A stretch of DNA of 38,601 bases from Puia dinghuensis (GTDB taxonomy: Bacteria > Bacteroidota > Bacteroidia > Chitinophagales > Chitinophagaceae), in NCBI GenBank assembly GCA_026225275.1, contig JAMFSL010000082.1:1-38601 (forward strand), in the 5' to 3' direction. The position numbers and the translations under genes were made by a program. The notes under the pieces were generated by a model. That model did no database searches and had not been told where the DNA came from. It worked only from the letters and a program-made list of their open reading frames with translations. This document shows, in pieces, positions 8,566-17,448 of this stretch (position 1 is the first letter of the stretch; each line of letters begins with the position of its first letter).

Positions 8566-10092
8566 ATGATCAAGCCTAAAAAATCGGAATCAGCAGCAAT
8601 CACTATTTTTGGCGCGAAAGGAGATCTGACCAGCCGTAAGTTAATTCCCGCTTTTTATAATTTGTATGCGGACGGGCATTTGCCAACAGCGTTTGCGATT
8701 TTTTGCGTAGACTTTGTCACTATCGACGAGCAGGCTTACCGGGATGAGCTGCTGACGGCGGACAATCAGTTTAGCCGCAGCGGCAAGGCCGACAAAGATA
8801 AATGGGCTGCTTTTTCCGCCAATATTTTTTACATCCAGGGTGATTTTCAGCAGGCAAAGACCTATAATACGCTGAAGGAAAAGATAAAGGATTTCGAGCA
8901 GAAGCAAAAGCAGAAAGGGAGCAGGATGTTCTATTTTGCCGTGGCGCCCCGCTTCATAGAGATCATCGGAGATGCCTTATGCCAGGCGAAGCTTTGCACG
9001 AGTGATACGCAGCATCGGATCGTCGTCGAGAAGCCTTTTGGCACCGATCTGGATTCCGCCAAGAAGCTGAACCGGTACCTGAGCAAGCGATTCGAGGAAA
9101 AGCAGATCTATCATATCGATCATTACCTGGGAAAAGAGATGGTGCAGAACATCATGGCCTTCCGTTTTGCGAACCACGTCTTCGAACCGCTCTGGAATAA
9201 AAACTATATCGATCATATTCAGATCAGCGTTGCCGAAGAGGTGAGTGTGGGTAAGCGTGGCGGCTATTATGACAGCAGTGGCGCTTTGCGGGATATGATA
9301 CAAAACCACCTGTTGCAGCTCTTTTGTATCATCGCAATGGATTGTCCCAAGCAATATGAAGCGGAGGCTATCCGGGATGCGAAGGTGAAGGTGCTGAAGC
9401 AGGTCAGGCCATTGACGACCGACGGGGTCTTCAAGAATGTTGTGCGGGGTCAATATACGGAAGGTGAGATCCATGGGGAGAAGCAGGTGGCTTACCGGCA
9501 GGAGGGTCAGGTCGCGCCCGATTCCCCGACCGAAACTTTTGTGGCTGCGAAGCTCCTCATCGATAGCGAGCGATGGAAAGGAGTGCCCTTTTTCTTACGC
9601 ACGGGCAAGTGCATGGCCCGCCAGTCTTCCGTCATCACCATCCAATTCAAGGAGTCGCCGCACAAGATCTTCAAGGATGATATCGTGCCCAACAAGCTGA
9701 TCATGAGTATCCAGCCGGAGCTGGAAATCGGATTGCTGTTCGAGAGTAAGGTTCCGGGACTGCACATGAAGCTAACGCCAGTCGAGATGGATTTCATGTA
9801 CAAGGATAATTATAGCCAGTCGCTGCCGGAGGCTTATGAAGCGTTATTGCTGGATGTGCTGGAGGGTGATGCCACATCGTTCATGCGGACCGACCAGATC
9901 GAGCAGGCGTGGAAGATAGTTATGCCTATCATCAATGCCTGGAAAAAATTTCCGCGCAAGCAGCTGCAATTTTATCCGGCGGGCAGTTGGGGGCCGGCAG
10001 CTGCGGATCGGTTGCTGAAGCCATATGCCAAAGAGTGGTTTAAGCTGGCGCCACGAAATGAGGTGGCTCATAATACGGCGGCGATCGAATAG
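8566..10092 (+). CDS. zwf: Glucose-6-phosphate 1-dehydrogenase
   Basis: A 508-residue cytoplasmic enzyme oxidising glucose 6-phosphate to 6-phosphogluconolactone with NAD(P)+, the entry of the oxidative pentose phosphate pathway. The Rossmann motif reads FGAKGDLTSRKL (15-26), the usual FGAsGDLa form. VVEKPFG (153-159) and the active-site signature IDHYLGKE (184-191) are intact. The C-terminal substrate domain is full length. I start the gene at 8566 (MIKPKKSESA) because the longer frame from 8461 runs through a terminator and a promoter box. The next pathway genes, gnd and pgl, are not beside it, but a ribose-5-phosphate isomerase lies three genes downstream. The gene converges on mgtC with a 41-base gap. 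Confidence 0.96.
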   Translation: MIKPKKSESAAITIFGAKGDLTSRKLIPAFYNLYADGHLPTAFAIFCVDFVTIDEQAYRDELLTADNQFSRSGKADKDKWAAFSANIFYIQGDFQQAKTYNTLKEKIKDFEQKQKQKGSRMFYFAVAPRFIEIIGDALCQAKLCTSDTQHRIVVEKPFGTDLDSAKKLNRYLSKRFEEKQIYHIDHYLGKEMVQNIMAFRFANHVFEPLWNKNYIDHIQISVAEEVSVGKRGGYYDSSGALRDMIQNHLLQLFCIIAMDCPKQYEAEAIRDAKVKVLKQVRPLTTDGVFKNVVRGQYTEGEIHGEKQVAYRQEGQVAPDSPTETFVAAKLLIDSERWKGVPFFLRTGKCMARQSSVITIQFKESPHKIFKDDIVPNKLIMSIQPELEIGLLFESKVPGLHMKLTPVEMDFMYKDNYSQSLPEAYEALLLDVLEGDATSFMRTDQIEQAWKIVMPIINAWKKFPRKQLQFYPAGSWGPAAADRLLKPYAKEWFKLAPRNEVAHNTAAIE

Positions 10093-10133
10093 ACGGGACC
10101 GACCAGGTCATTACGTTTTTCCGGCCATCTCAA

Positions 10134-10670
10134 TCAGGGTTCTTCGTCTGTATCCGGGTCGATGACAGCCTGGTCTTCCGAGGGGGGTGAGGGAGTTCTT
10201 CGATTCAGCCGATCTTTTCTACGTTCCATCATGCGATGTTCCAATGGTTTGATCACTGCCAGGATGAGGAGGGCTATCACTGTCGTGGCGATGGCTGCGA
10301 GGTAGAGTCCTCCGCCGACGGCCAGTCCGATGGCGGCGACCGTCCATAATCCCGCTGCTGTCGTCAGTCCGCGAATCACCTGCGGACGCAGGAAAACGAT
10401 AGTGCCTGCTCCCAGGAAGCCAATACCGCTGATCACTTGTGCAGCGATACGGGAAGGATCCAGTACGACATCCGGCCGGCCGAGAATATCTTCGAATCCA
10501 AAAGCTGACACGATCATTACCAGGGCGGACCCCAGGCAGACCATCATGTGGGTGCGCAGGCCGGCGGCGCCTTCTTTGCGTTGCCGCTCCCAGCCGATCA
10601 CGCTGCCCATTACGGCCGCCAGGGCCAGGCGAGCGACCGTTTCGAGTGGTGAAAGCTGATAATTCTTCAT
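10134..10670 (-). CDS. MgtC/SapB family inner-membrane protein
   Basis: A 178-residue integral membrane protein of the MgtC/SapB family. The hallmark is a first helix leading into GWERQRKEGAAGLRTHMMVCLGSALVM, followed by a cytoplasmic loop, the GIGFLGAGTI helix (which gives the family its small-residue motif), VRGLTTAAGLW and two further hydrophobic helices. A polar, Arg-rich then acidic tail (about 45 residues) ends the protein. MgtC relatives have been linked to growth in low magnesium and to control of ATP synthase and phosphate balance in pathogens; the role of environmental members is not clear. The ATG at 10670 (MKNYQLSPLE) is preferred over a TTG 14 codons upstream. It is divergent from the DUF1080 gene by 48 bases. 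Confidence 0.9.
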   Translation of the reverse strand: MKNYQLSPLETVARLALAAVMGSVIGWERQRKEGAAGLRTHMMVCLGSALVMIVSAFGFEDILGRPDVVLDPSRIAAQVISGIGFLGAGTIVFLRPQVIRGLTTAAGLWTVAAIGLAVGGGLYLAAIATTVIALLILAVIKPLEHRMMERRKDRLNRRTPSPPSEDQAVIDPDTDEEP

Positions 10671-10718
10671 GTGATGTCGCGTTTCATGCCGTAAATTACA
10701 GCATAAAATCAAGCAACG

Positions 10719-11564
10719 ATGTTACGCCATTTTTATCTATTTCCTGCCTTGCTGACGATGGCCGCTTTTACGGCGGGGGGACCGGTTGCTGACAGAGGCT
10801 GGGTAAATCTTTTCAACGGCAAAGACCTTTCCGGCTGGGACACTTACCTGGCGCCGCCGATGGACAGTACGGGAAAGCGGATTACTGACCAGCCGGTCGG
10901 ACTCAACAGTGATCCACAGCATGTTTTTACGGTGGTGACCGATGGCGGGGAAAAGGCCATCCGCATCTCCGGTGAGGGAACGGGTGCGGTGATCACACAA
11001 AAAAATTATGCGGACTATCATTTGCGGCTGCAGTTCCGGTGGGGTGTGCTGACGTGGGGTGCTAAGAAGAATAAGAAAAAAGACAGCGGCCTGCTGTATC
11101 ATTCCGTTGGGCCCTATGGCGCCGATTTTGGCGCATGGATGCGGTCGCATGAGTTCCAGGTGCAGGAAGGGGATGTGGGTGAATACTGGGGTTGTGCCGG
11201 TGGGATGGCGGATATTCCGGCGGTGAAGAGGCCGGACAGTGGATATGTGTATGACCCGGCCGGGCAATTGTATACTTTTTCGGTGTATAACGCTATGGGG
11301 CGGCATTGTTATAAGCGGGGTGATGCGGAGAAGAGTACGGGTGAATGGAATACGCTTGATCTGTATTGTCATGGCGATACCAGCGTGCATGTCGTCAACG
11401 GGCGGGTCATGATGGCGTTGTATCATCTCGCGCAATCGGATAACGGGACTGTATCGCCGCTTGCTGCCGGCAGGATACAGCTGCAGTCGGAGGGGGCGGA
11501 GGTGTTTTATAAGAACGTCAGGATACAGCCGATCACGCAGATTCCGGTGGAGATGCTGAAGTGA
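10719..11564 (+). CDS. Secreted DUF1080 (3-keto-disaccharide hydrolase domain) protein
   Basis: A 281-residue exported protein with a signal peptide (about residues 1-20) and one concanavalin-like DUF1080 domain. The domain starts with the classic WVNLFNGKDLSGW and goes on through a YADYHLRLQFRWG strand, SGLLYHSVGP and a HEFQVQEGDVGEYWG region. Members of this family have been linked to cleavage of 3-keto-glycosides and are abundant in Bacteroidota. No lipobox is seen. It is followed after 27 bases by the ribose isomerase gene and then by the exporter, so all three may be one operon, though the roles do not obviously fit together. The actual sugar substrate cannot be told from the sequence. 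Confidence 0.87.
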   Translation: MLRHFYLFPALLTMAAFTAGGPVADRGWVNLFNGKDLSGWDTYLAPPMDSTGKRITDQPVGLNSDPQHVFTVVTDGGEKAIRISGEGTGAVITQKNYADYHLRLQFRWGVLTWGAKKNKKKDSGLLYHSVGPYGADFGAWMRSHEFQVQEGDVGEYWGCAGGMADIPAVKRPDSGYVYDPAGQLYTFSVYNAMGRHCYKRGDAEKSTGEWNTLDLYCHGDTSVHVVNGRVMMALYHLAQSDNGTVSPLAAGRIQLQSEGAEVFYKNVRIQPITQIPVEMLK

Positions 11565-11591
11565 AGAGTTCAATAGAAAGAAAATACAATT

Positions 11592-12281
11592 ATGGATTAT
11601 AAGATGCAAGCCGCCAAAGAGGCGCTAAAGCTTATCAGACGGGACAGCGTTGTTGGATTTGGGGCGGGTTCGACGATGGCGAATCTTATCGGGCTAATCA
11701 AGGAAGATGAGGCTTTGGCTGCTTCATTGACAACGCTGTCTTCTTCTTTTACGACGCGGCGCTTATTAGAGCAGCAGGGGTTTGCCGTGCGGGAGATGGG
11801 GTGGATGGATCGTGTCGATCTTTACTTTGACGGGTGCGACCAGTTCGACCGGCGGCTGAGCGCGCTGAAGAGCGGGGGTGGCGTGCACACCAGCGAAAAG
11901 GTCCTGGCTTCGATGGCTGATGAGTTTATCATCGTCGGCGATGCGGCCAAGCGGGTAGAGCGGCTGGAGTCCACCTATCCGTTGGTGCTGGAGGTGATTC
12001 CCGAGGCGCTGGCTTTTGTGTCGGACCGGGTCAAGAAGTTTTTTAATCCGGTTAAGTCTGAGCTGCGGCTGAGCAATAAAAAAGACGGAGCGGTCATCAC
12101 CGAAAGGGGAAACTTTCTGATCGACTGCTGGTTCGATCCCTTTCCCGAGCCTGCGGTGATCAATGACCGGTTGGCCGGGATGCCCGGGGTATTGGAGCAT
12201 TCACTGTTCTATAACCTGGCGCAACGGGCGATTGTTGCGGGGCCGGACGGGATAGAGTATTTCACGCGGAGCGGATATTAA
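11592..12281 (+). CDS. rpiA: Ribose-5-phosphate isomerase A, variant active site
   Basis: A 229-residue cytoplasmic enzyme interconverting ribose 5-phosphate and ribulose 5-phosphate. The phosphate loop reads GFGAGSTMA (22-30). The active-site block that is DGADE in most RpiA proteins reads DGCDQ here (80-84): both Asp are kept (D80, D83) but Ala became Cys and the Glu became Gln. The catalytic Lys is kept in SEKVLA (K103) after SGGGVHT, itself a change from the usual GGGxA(L/H)T. GNFLIDCWF matches the late GNxLxD motif. It is a divergent but probably working member; another sugar-phosphate isomerase activity is possible. Start ATG at 11592; only nine bases separate it from the exporter gene. 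Confidence 0.87.
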   Translation: MDYKMQAAKEALKLIRRDSVVGFGAGSTMANLIGLIKEDEALAASLTTLSSSFTTRRLLEQQGFAVREMGWMDRVDLYFDGCDQFDRRLSALKSGGGVHTSEKVLASMADEFIIVGDAAKRVERLESTYPLVLEVIPEALAFVSDRVKKFFNPVKSELRLSNKKDGAVITERGNFLIDCWFDPFPEPAVINDRLAGMPGVLEHSLFYNLAQRAIVAGPDGIEYFTRSGY

Positions 12282-12290
12282 TTTCTTACT

Positions 12291-13472
12291 ATGACGAGGC
12301 GAACTTATTTCACCTATGTACTTATTTTAGGGTCATTGACGGCGTTAGGCCCTTTTTCCATCGATATGTATCTCCCGGGATTCGGGGAAATAGCCAGGAG
12401 CCTGGGGACTTCCGTGGCGACGGTGGCGTTATCGCTGTCGAGCTTTTTTGTGGGGATCTCGCTGGGGCAATTGTTGTATGGCCCTTTGCTGGACCGACAT
12501 GGCCGGAAGAAGCCGTTGTATGCCGGGCTGTTGTTGTATCTGGTGGCCACCTTTGTGTGTATGCAGGCGAAGGATATTCATACGTTGATTGTTTTGCGAT
12601 TTATACAGGCTGTGGGTAGCTGTGCCGGTACGGTAGCGGCTATGGCGATGGTAAGGGATCTGTTCGGGCCGAAGGATAGTGCCAAGGTCTTTTCGCTGTT
12701 GTTGCTGGTACTCGGCGCTTCGCCGCTGATCGCGCCTACGGCCGGTGGGTATATCGTGACTGTCTGGGGTTGGCGGGTGGTATTTCTCGTCCTGCTGATC
12801 CTGGGGGTATTGGTCTCGTTGCTAACCGTATTTTTTTTACCCGAGACTTATCCGGCCGATAAAAGCTTTTCTTTGAAGCCGCTGCCGATATTGAGAAATT
12901 TTTTGGCTGTGCTGCGGGAGCCGCAGTTTATCATTTACATGCTGGTGGAGGCGTTGGCTTTTGCCGGGCTGTTTGCGTATGTCGCCGGGTCGCCGTATGT
13001 ATTCATGGATGTGTTTCATGTCGATAAGAAGACCTATGGATGGATCTTTGCGGGACTTTCGGTGGCATTTATCGGGCTAAGTCAGTTCAACAGCCTATTG
13101 TTGCGACGTTACAGCAGCCAGCAGATCATCCGGGTGGCATTGACGGGGCAGGTGGGCGTTTCGTTGGTGTTTTTGGCTGGCAGTATGGCCGGATGGTACG
13201 GGTTGGGATATACGATTGTCCTGCTGTTTGTTTTTTTGGCGTGTCTGGGGTTTACCAATCCGAATGCGGCGGCGTTGTCGCTGGCGCCATTCGATAAGAA
13301 TGCGGGGAGTGCTTCTGCGTTACTAGGCGCTACGCAGATGGGGGTAGGAGCATTGGCGTCCGTTGGGGTGTCGGTGTTTAGTAATGGGACCGCCACGCCG
13401 ATGGTAGCGATCATTGCGGTGACGTCGGTGCTGGCGATGGGGGGGTTGGTTGCCGGGCGCTATGTGCGGTAA
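12291..13472 (+). CDS. Bcr/CflA family multidrug efflux MFS transporter
   Basis: A 393-residue inner-membrane proton-drug antiporter with about 12 membrane helices. The first helix carries the Bcr/CflA hallmark ALGPFSIDMYLPGF (18-31). Loop 2-3 has the major-facilitator motif GPLLDRHGRKK (64-74), and motif C-like ASPLIAPTAGGYI follows in helix 5. Members export chloramphenicol-, bicyclomycin- or sulfonamide-like compounds, but specificity differs and cannot be assigned. It follows rpiA by nine bases and probably shares its transcript. Its last 13 bases overlap the end of the convergent monooxygenase gene, right at the left edge of the A+T-richer region. Confidence 0.92.
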   Translation: MTRRTYFTYVLILGSLTALGPFSIDMYLPGFGEIARSLGTSVATVALSLSSFFVGISLGQLLYGPLLDRHGRKKPLYAGLLLYLVATFVCMQAKDIHTLIVLRFIQAVGSCAGTVAAMAMVRDLFGPKDSAKVFSLLLLVLGASPLIAPTAGGYIVTVWGWRVVFLVLLILGVLVSLLTVFFLPETYPADKSFSLKPLPILRNFLAVLREPQFIIYMLVEALAFAGLFAYVAGSPYVFMDVFHVDKKTYGWIFAGLSVAFIGLSQFNSLLLRRYSSQQIIRVALTGQVGVSLVFLAGSMAGWYGLGYTIVLLFVFLACLGFTNPNAAALSLAPFDKNAGSASALLGATQMGVGALASVGVSVFSNGTATPMVAIIAVTSVLAMGGLVAGRYVR

Positions 13473-15007
13473 AGAAAATCCATATACGAGATCAGGTCCA
13501 GAGTATCGTCACCGATGAATCCGATGTAACCGTCTGGTCGCACTGCATAGATCAGGTTTTGCGGGACTCCGTAGGCGGAACTGAAATAGCCGTCGGCATC
13601 AACGAAGCTGTCGGCGCCACCGGGTTGGGCGCCACCGTGTTGGGCGATTCGAAATAGCTTGATGTTCTTATGTTGAGTCAGGTTATCCGTAGGAATGTCG
13701 CCGGTGAACAAGATGGTAAAGTGGGGTCCTCTGAACAGATCGAATAGTCGTATAGGTCCGCCGTTGCTATTCTGCAGCGGTGCATCGGGGGCACGGTCGC
13801 CGGCTTGTAAGGGCAATGGCAATAAAGTGGCTTGCTTGCTCAAGCTGCTATTCCTGTAGTTTAGTCTCAACTGAAACCTTTCGTTATTATCATCAGTAGG
13901 TAACGACCTTTCAGCAGATTTGAACTTATCCAGCAGTTGTGTACTTAACTTTAAAACAGCGGCAGCTACAGGAAGGCGTTCTTCCTGGTACGTTTGCAGC
14001 AGCCTGCTATTTGTTCCCTGCAGCACCAAACCGAGTTTCCAGCCCAGGTTATAGGCGTCCTGTATGCCTGTGTTCATGCCTTGTCCACCGGTGGGTGAAT
14101 GTACGTGGGCAGCATCCCCTGCAATAAACACTCTTCCGATGATCGATCGGTCTACCATCCGGATATTTACCTTAAAGGAAGATAGCCAGGTTGGATCATA
14201 CAGCTTAATATCCATGCCTGTCCGCTGATTCAAGATTTGTTGAAACAACTCCAGGGTGGGTTCTGCCTCGAAATCAGGATCTACCTGTGCCTGGAACTGA
14301 AATATATCATTTTTTGCAAAGGGAGTAAGCGCCAAAAAGCCATCCGGATGTTTCTTCCACATATGAGTATGCTCATGGTCCAGCGCATCAGTATGTACAT
14401 CACCTACGAATGCCCTTATTGTTTCACGGGTTTCGCCCCAAAAGCCCACTTGTAAAAATTTACGTACAAAGCTTCGGCCGCCATCGGATGCGACCAGGTA
14501 CAAACAGTTGATCTCCTGTGGTTGCCCCTCCTTCTGTACGGTTGCCGTAACTATATTTTCATTTTGTTCAATGTTCGTCAGCTCGGTTGCCAACTCTACG
14601 TACTTGCCTCCCTTGGCCAACTGCTCTCTCAGTGTATGTTCAATCTGAAACTGCGGCATCCAAAGTGGTGAGGCATAAGGCGTATTCGGGGTATTCGAAA
14701 TTCCTTTGTGCACATCTTCGTCTTTGAGTACGTTCGGGCCATCGTACTCGCGGATAATCGGATGAAAGTAGCCATAAGGAAGGAGCTCATCGATCACGCC
14801 CAAATCATCAAAGACTTCCAGCGAACGGGGGACCAGGCCTTTCCCTCTTGAACCGGGAAAATATTCGGGCGATTTATCGATAATGCGAAAGTTGATACCC
14901 CGGCGGAGTAAGTCGCAGGCCAGTGTCAGTCCTGTCAAGCCGGCGCCGACGATCAGGACCTCTATATCGGCCGAAACCGTCTTTTTTTTGTGGGTATTGA
15001 TTTCCAT
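13460..15007 (-). CDS. FAD-dependent aromatic-type monooxygenase
   Basis: A 515-residue flavoprotein hydroxylase of the group that includes phenol/pentachlorophenol monooxygenases and polyketide hydroxylases. The FAD dinucleotide motif is VLIVGAGLTGLTLA (17-30), the DG motif is ASDGGRS (173-179), and the ribityl-binding GD motif is GRVFIAGDAAHVHSPTGGQG (291-310). A C-terminal thioredoxin-like domain follows from about residue 400. It would use NAD(P)H and O2 to hydroxylate an aromatic or polycyclic compound, perhaps a toxic chemical or antibiotic; the substrate is unknown. It lies 53 bases downstream of a TetR gene on the same strand, with a perfect TetR-type operator 17 bases before its ATG. 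The bases are visibly A+T-richer than in the flanking genes. Confidence 0.9.
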   Translation of the reverse strand: MEINTHKKKTVSADIEVLIVGAGLTGLTLACDLLRRGINFRIIDKSPEYFPGSRGKGLVPRSLEVFDDLGVIDELLPYGYFHPIIREYDGPNVLKDEDVHKGISNTPNTPYASPLWMPQFQIEHTLREQLAKGGKYVELATELTNIEQNENIVTATVQKEGQPQEINCLYLVASDGGRSFVRKFLQVGFWGETRETIRAFVGDVHTDALDHEHTHMWKKHPDGFLALTPFAKNDIFQFQAQVDPDFEAEPTLELFQQILNQRTGMDIKLYDPTWLSSFKVNIRMVDRSIIGRVFIAGDAAHVHSPTGGQGMNTGIQDAYNLGWKLGLVLQGTNSRLLQTYQEERLPVAAAVLKLSTQLLDKFKSAERSLPTDDNNERFQLRLNYRNSSLSKQATLLPLPLQAGDRAPDAPLQNSNGGPIRLFDLFRGPHFTILFTGDIPTDNLTQHKNIKLFRIAQHGGAQPGGADSFVDADGYFSSAYGVPQNLIYAVRPDGYIGFIGDDTLDLISYMDFLYRT

Positions 15008-15024
15008 GATTTTACGATTTTTTG

Positions 15025-15044
15025 CATACCGACCATTCGGTATG
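15025..15044 (-). promoter_or_regulatory. TetR-type operator upstream of the monooxygenase
   Basis: CATACCGACCATTCGGTATG is a perfect inverted repeat: 8-base arms CATACCGA/TCGGTATG around a 4-base centre. It sits between the TetR stop and the monooxygenase ATG. A closely related 20-mer lies in front of the TetR gene itself (16 of 20 bases identical, opposite orientation). TetR repressors commonly bind such repeats. Confidence 0.78.
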
Positions 15045-15060
15045 TTTTGGTTAAAAAATT

Positions 15061-15651
15061 TTATGCCTTGACTAAGAGATAGAGATTATTCCAGGAGGAT
15101 AACGCTTCCGTTTCAATTGCTTCGACATTATCGGTCATGATCGAATGAATGACAATGCCGTGACTGGCATCAATAAAGAGTCTGGCAAGCTGCTCATCCG
15201 GCATTACCGTTTTGATCTCCTGACGGCTTCTGGCATTTGCGATCAGGCTTGTCCAGGCCGCTAAAGTATTCTCTTCATCGCGGGTAACCTTGCTTTTGAA
15301 ATCCGGGAGTATTCTTAGCGCCTCAAACATTAAGGCGTATCGGTTGGTAGCGTTAACGAGCTCCAGGGGTAAAAATCCGGTTCGCATCTTCCTGGCCGTC
15401 GGGAAATAAGCATCGAGGAATTCGCGCAGGTTCGTTTGGGGGAGTTTCGTAAAGTCGATCGCCATAAAATGGCCCAAATACATATCGATCACTGCTTCAA
15501 AAATCTCCTTTTTGTTTTTAAAGTAATGGAAGAAGGCTCCTTTCGAAAAGCCGGTTTGTTCCATGAGTTCCTTAAAGGTGACTGCTTTGTAGCTTTTTTC
15601 GAGGAAAAGCAGCAAGGCTGTTTGGAGGATGTGATTTTTTGATTCTTCCAT
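15061..15651 (-). CDS. TetR family transcriptional repressor
   Basis: A 196-residue DNA-binding regulator. The N-terminal helix-turn-helix is typical: ILQTALLLFLEKSYKAVT, then FKELMEQTGFSKGAFFHYFKNKKE in two steps across residues 26-49, with the family's FHYF recognition-helix end. The rest is an all-helical ligand-binding domain with no close match I can name. It lies just upstream of the monooxygenase on the same strand, and both genes have a matching inverted-repeat operator in front. I infer a repressor that controls itself and the monooxygenase and lets go when it binds the enzyme's substrate or a related compound. Confidence 0.92.
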   Translation of the reverse strand: MEESKNHILQTALLLFLEKSYKAVTFKELMEQTGFSKGAFFHYFKNKKEIFEAVIDMYLGHFMAIDFTKLPQTNLREFLDAYFPTARKMRTGFLPLELVNATNRYALMFEALRILPDFKSKVTRDEENTLAAWTSLIANARSRQEIKTVMPDEQLARLFIDASHGIVIHSIMTDNVEAIETEALSSWNNLYLLVKA

Positions 15652-15656
15652 GAGTG

Positions 15657-15684
15657 TGGACCGACTGGTCGGTATGTAAAGGTA
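15657..15684 (-). promoter_or_regulatory. TetR-type operator and promoter box of the tetR gene
   Basis: The operator at 15657-15676 reads, on the minus strand, CATACCGACCAGTCGGTCCA; the inner arms ACCGA/TCGGT are perfect and only the outer right arm is degenerate. Directly upstream (15677-15684) is TACCTTTA, one base off the TAnnTTTG box. The operator thus covers the expected transcription start, as suits autorepression. Confidence 0.7.
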
Positions 15685-15726
15685 GTGATTAGTTTTAAGT
15701 ATATTGTAAGCATTAACCCTATTTGT

Positions 15727-16903
15727 ATGAACCTTAACACCAGGACCATCTTGGGTCTTTCCCTTCTCCTATTTTGCTTATTTGCCTGCAAAAAGAACAA
15801 TGATACTCACCCGTCATCAGGAGGTACTCCAACCGGAACATTAAGCATCAGTCCGTCGCTTGGCTATGGGATCGAGCTGATTATAAGCGAAACCGGCGGC
15901 AAAGTATTGATGGACACCATGGTAACCAATAATTCAACTATTTTGGCAATCCTCCATACCAATGATACCCTCGTCGATGTAACAGGCATTGATACCATCG
16001 GAGGTGACGGAGAGCCCACCGCCTATATTATTTCTACCTACAAGGCTGTCAATATCGCCCGCTGGCAGACCGCTGGTCCCGGCGATTACGTTGTGCCCCT
16101 TGGTCGGCTGCCCCAACCGACCACTGCTAACCTTACCTATATTAATGCTCCTAGCATTCAAGTGCCTCCCACAGGGGATCCATACTTTTTTAATAGCCTC
16201 TTATTTTCCGATGCGCCAATCAATGCCAGCGTTCAAACGGCCAGCTACACTGGGGGAGCTTATTATACGCCGGGTAAGATTAACTACCAATATAATCAAT
16301 ATGGTAATGACATAGATTATATTTTGTTCGAGGCGTCAGGACAATACAATTTCCATACACACGTCACTAACAATGACACCGTCGATCTGACCGAGATGGA
16401 GACCGGGGCAACGGTTAAATTTTCGCGACCAGCGGAATATTCAACGATCGGATATTGCAATCTGGTCGGATATTGGGACACGACCAACTATGCTAACTCG
16501 ACATTGTTGTACTCTTTATAGCTATGGCAGTACGGTTCCCTCCACGTTGGCCTTGCCGGATGAATCCGCTTATAGTCTCTCGTCGACCACGACCAGCCTT
16601 TTTTCCGTTAATTTCACGGCGCCGAAGCCTACCTATTACGAGACCCAATGGTCAGAAGGGTACTTATACTGGCAATACTTTGCTCCGCCCGATTCAACGA
16701 CCCTGCATCCGCTGTCTACCCTAACGGCATTGAACAGTAAAATGCTGCAGGGCCAAAACCTTAGCAATCTCGCATTGACCAATTTTACTTTTGGCACAGC
16801 CCAGGGGTATGCCTATCTTTCTTATTACGAGTATCTCACAGACCCGGCCCTGCTGAAAGTTAAGCGGCTGCCATCTTTCATCAGCTTTACAAAAAATTTC
16901 TAG
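15727..16903 (+). pseudogene. Putative lipoprotein gene broken by a frameshift
   Basis: The first frame starts at the ATG at 15727 with a lipoprotein signal (NTRTILGLSLLLFCLFAC, lipobox LFAC at the end, then KKNND) and runs 264 residues to a TAG at 16519-16521. The same protein plainly goes on in the next frame from about 16505 to the TAA/TAG-type stop at 16903 (for example LYSYGSTVPSTLALPDES), adding about 130 residues. Removing one T from the CTCTTTATAGC stretch near 16511-16517 would restore a single protein of about 391 residues. The protein is Thr/Ser/Tyr-rich and probably all-beta on the outer face of a membrane. I do not recognise the family. Either a real pseudogene or a sequencing error. 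Confidence 0.7.
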
Positions 16904-16992
16904 CTTCAGTTTCCAATTTTGCCCAATACTGTCTATGCACAGTCGCATGTATTTGAAGGCCTTTTGTTCTAAAACCAATAGTACGCCAGTCG

Positions 16993-17442
16993 TCAAATCT
17001 TAAATATCTTGCGCCAAATGGTTGTCTTTTCAATGGACGGTATAGTAAAAACTTTGACATGGGTAAATTGTTCCATCTCTTGTAATACTGTATACCCCAG
17101 CTGTAGTATATGCTGATATTTGGCCCAGCCGTTCAATTCAAGATAGGCGAAAATTTTAGTAATCCTTGATTTGTCAACCGCCTTAATATCCCATGGCAAT
17201 TCGGAATCCCGCGCCATTTCTTTCCACTCTGACAACGTCTTATGATCATTATTTACGAAAGAAATGTAAAAACAGAAACGAGGCGGTGTTATGGTGACAA
17301 TAAGCAACTCACCCTTGATTTCAAATTTTGATTCTACACCTGTGTTTGAGAAGGAATTCTCTAACCGGCTTTTCAAGATACTAATATTGGCATCAGTTCC
17401 GGCTTCGACAACCCCAAGAAAAACAAATAATGGAGTTTTCAT
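16993..17442 (-). CDS. Hypothetical protein, third gene of the nucleotidyltransferase operon
   Basis: A 149-residue protein of unknown family. It starts six bases after the stop of the nucleotidyltransferase gene and reads the same way, so it is probably co-transcribed and may work with it. There is no signal peptide that I would trust: the start MKTPLFVFLGVVEAGTDANI is mildly hydrophobic but looks like a beta strand of a soluble domain. The middle has alternating strands (ELLIVTITPPRFCFYISFV) and the C-terminal half is helical with many charged residues. Base composition is A+T-rich, like its neighbours. No function is suggested. Confidence 0.6.
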   Translation of the reverse strand: MKTPLFVFLGVVEAGTDANISILKSRLENSFSNTGVESKFEIKGELLIVTITPPRFCFYISFVNNDHKTLSEWKEMARDSELPWDIKAVDKSRITKIFAYLELNGWAKYQHILQLGYTVLQEMEQFTHVKVFTIPSIEKTTIWRKIFKI

Positions 17443-17448
17443 TTAACA

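Noticed and set aside
10737-11609. Open frame of 290 codons on the minus strand
   Set aside because: It is antisense to the DUF1080 gene; its product is rich in His, Arg and Pro without domain signatures, as expected of a shadow frame.
16500-16525. Programmed frameshift in the lipoprotein gene
   Set aside because: No slippery heptamer or downstream pseudoknot-like structure is evident, and lipoproteins are not known to use this; a mutation or sequencing error is simpler.
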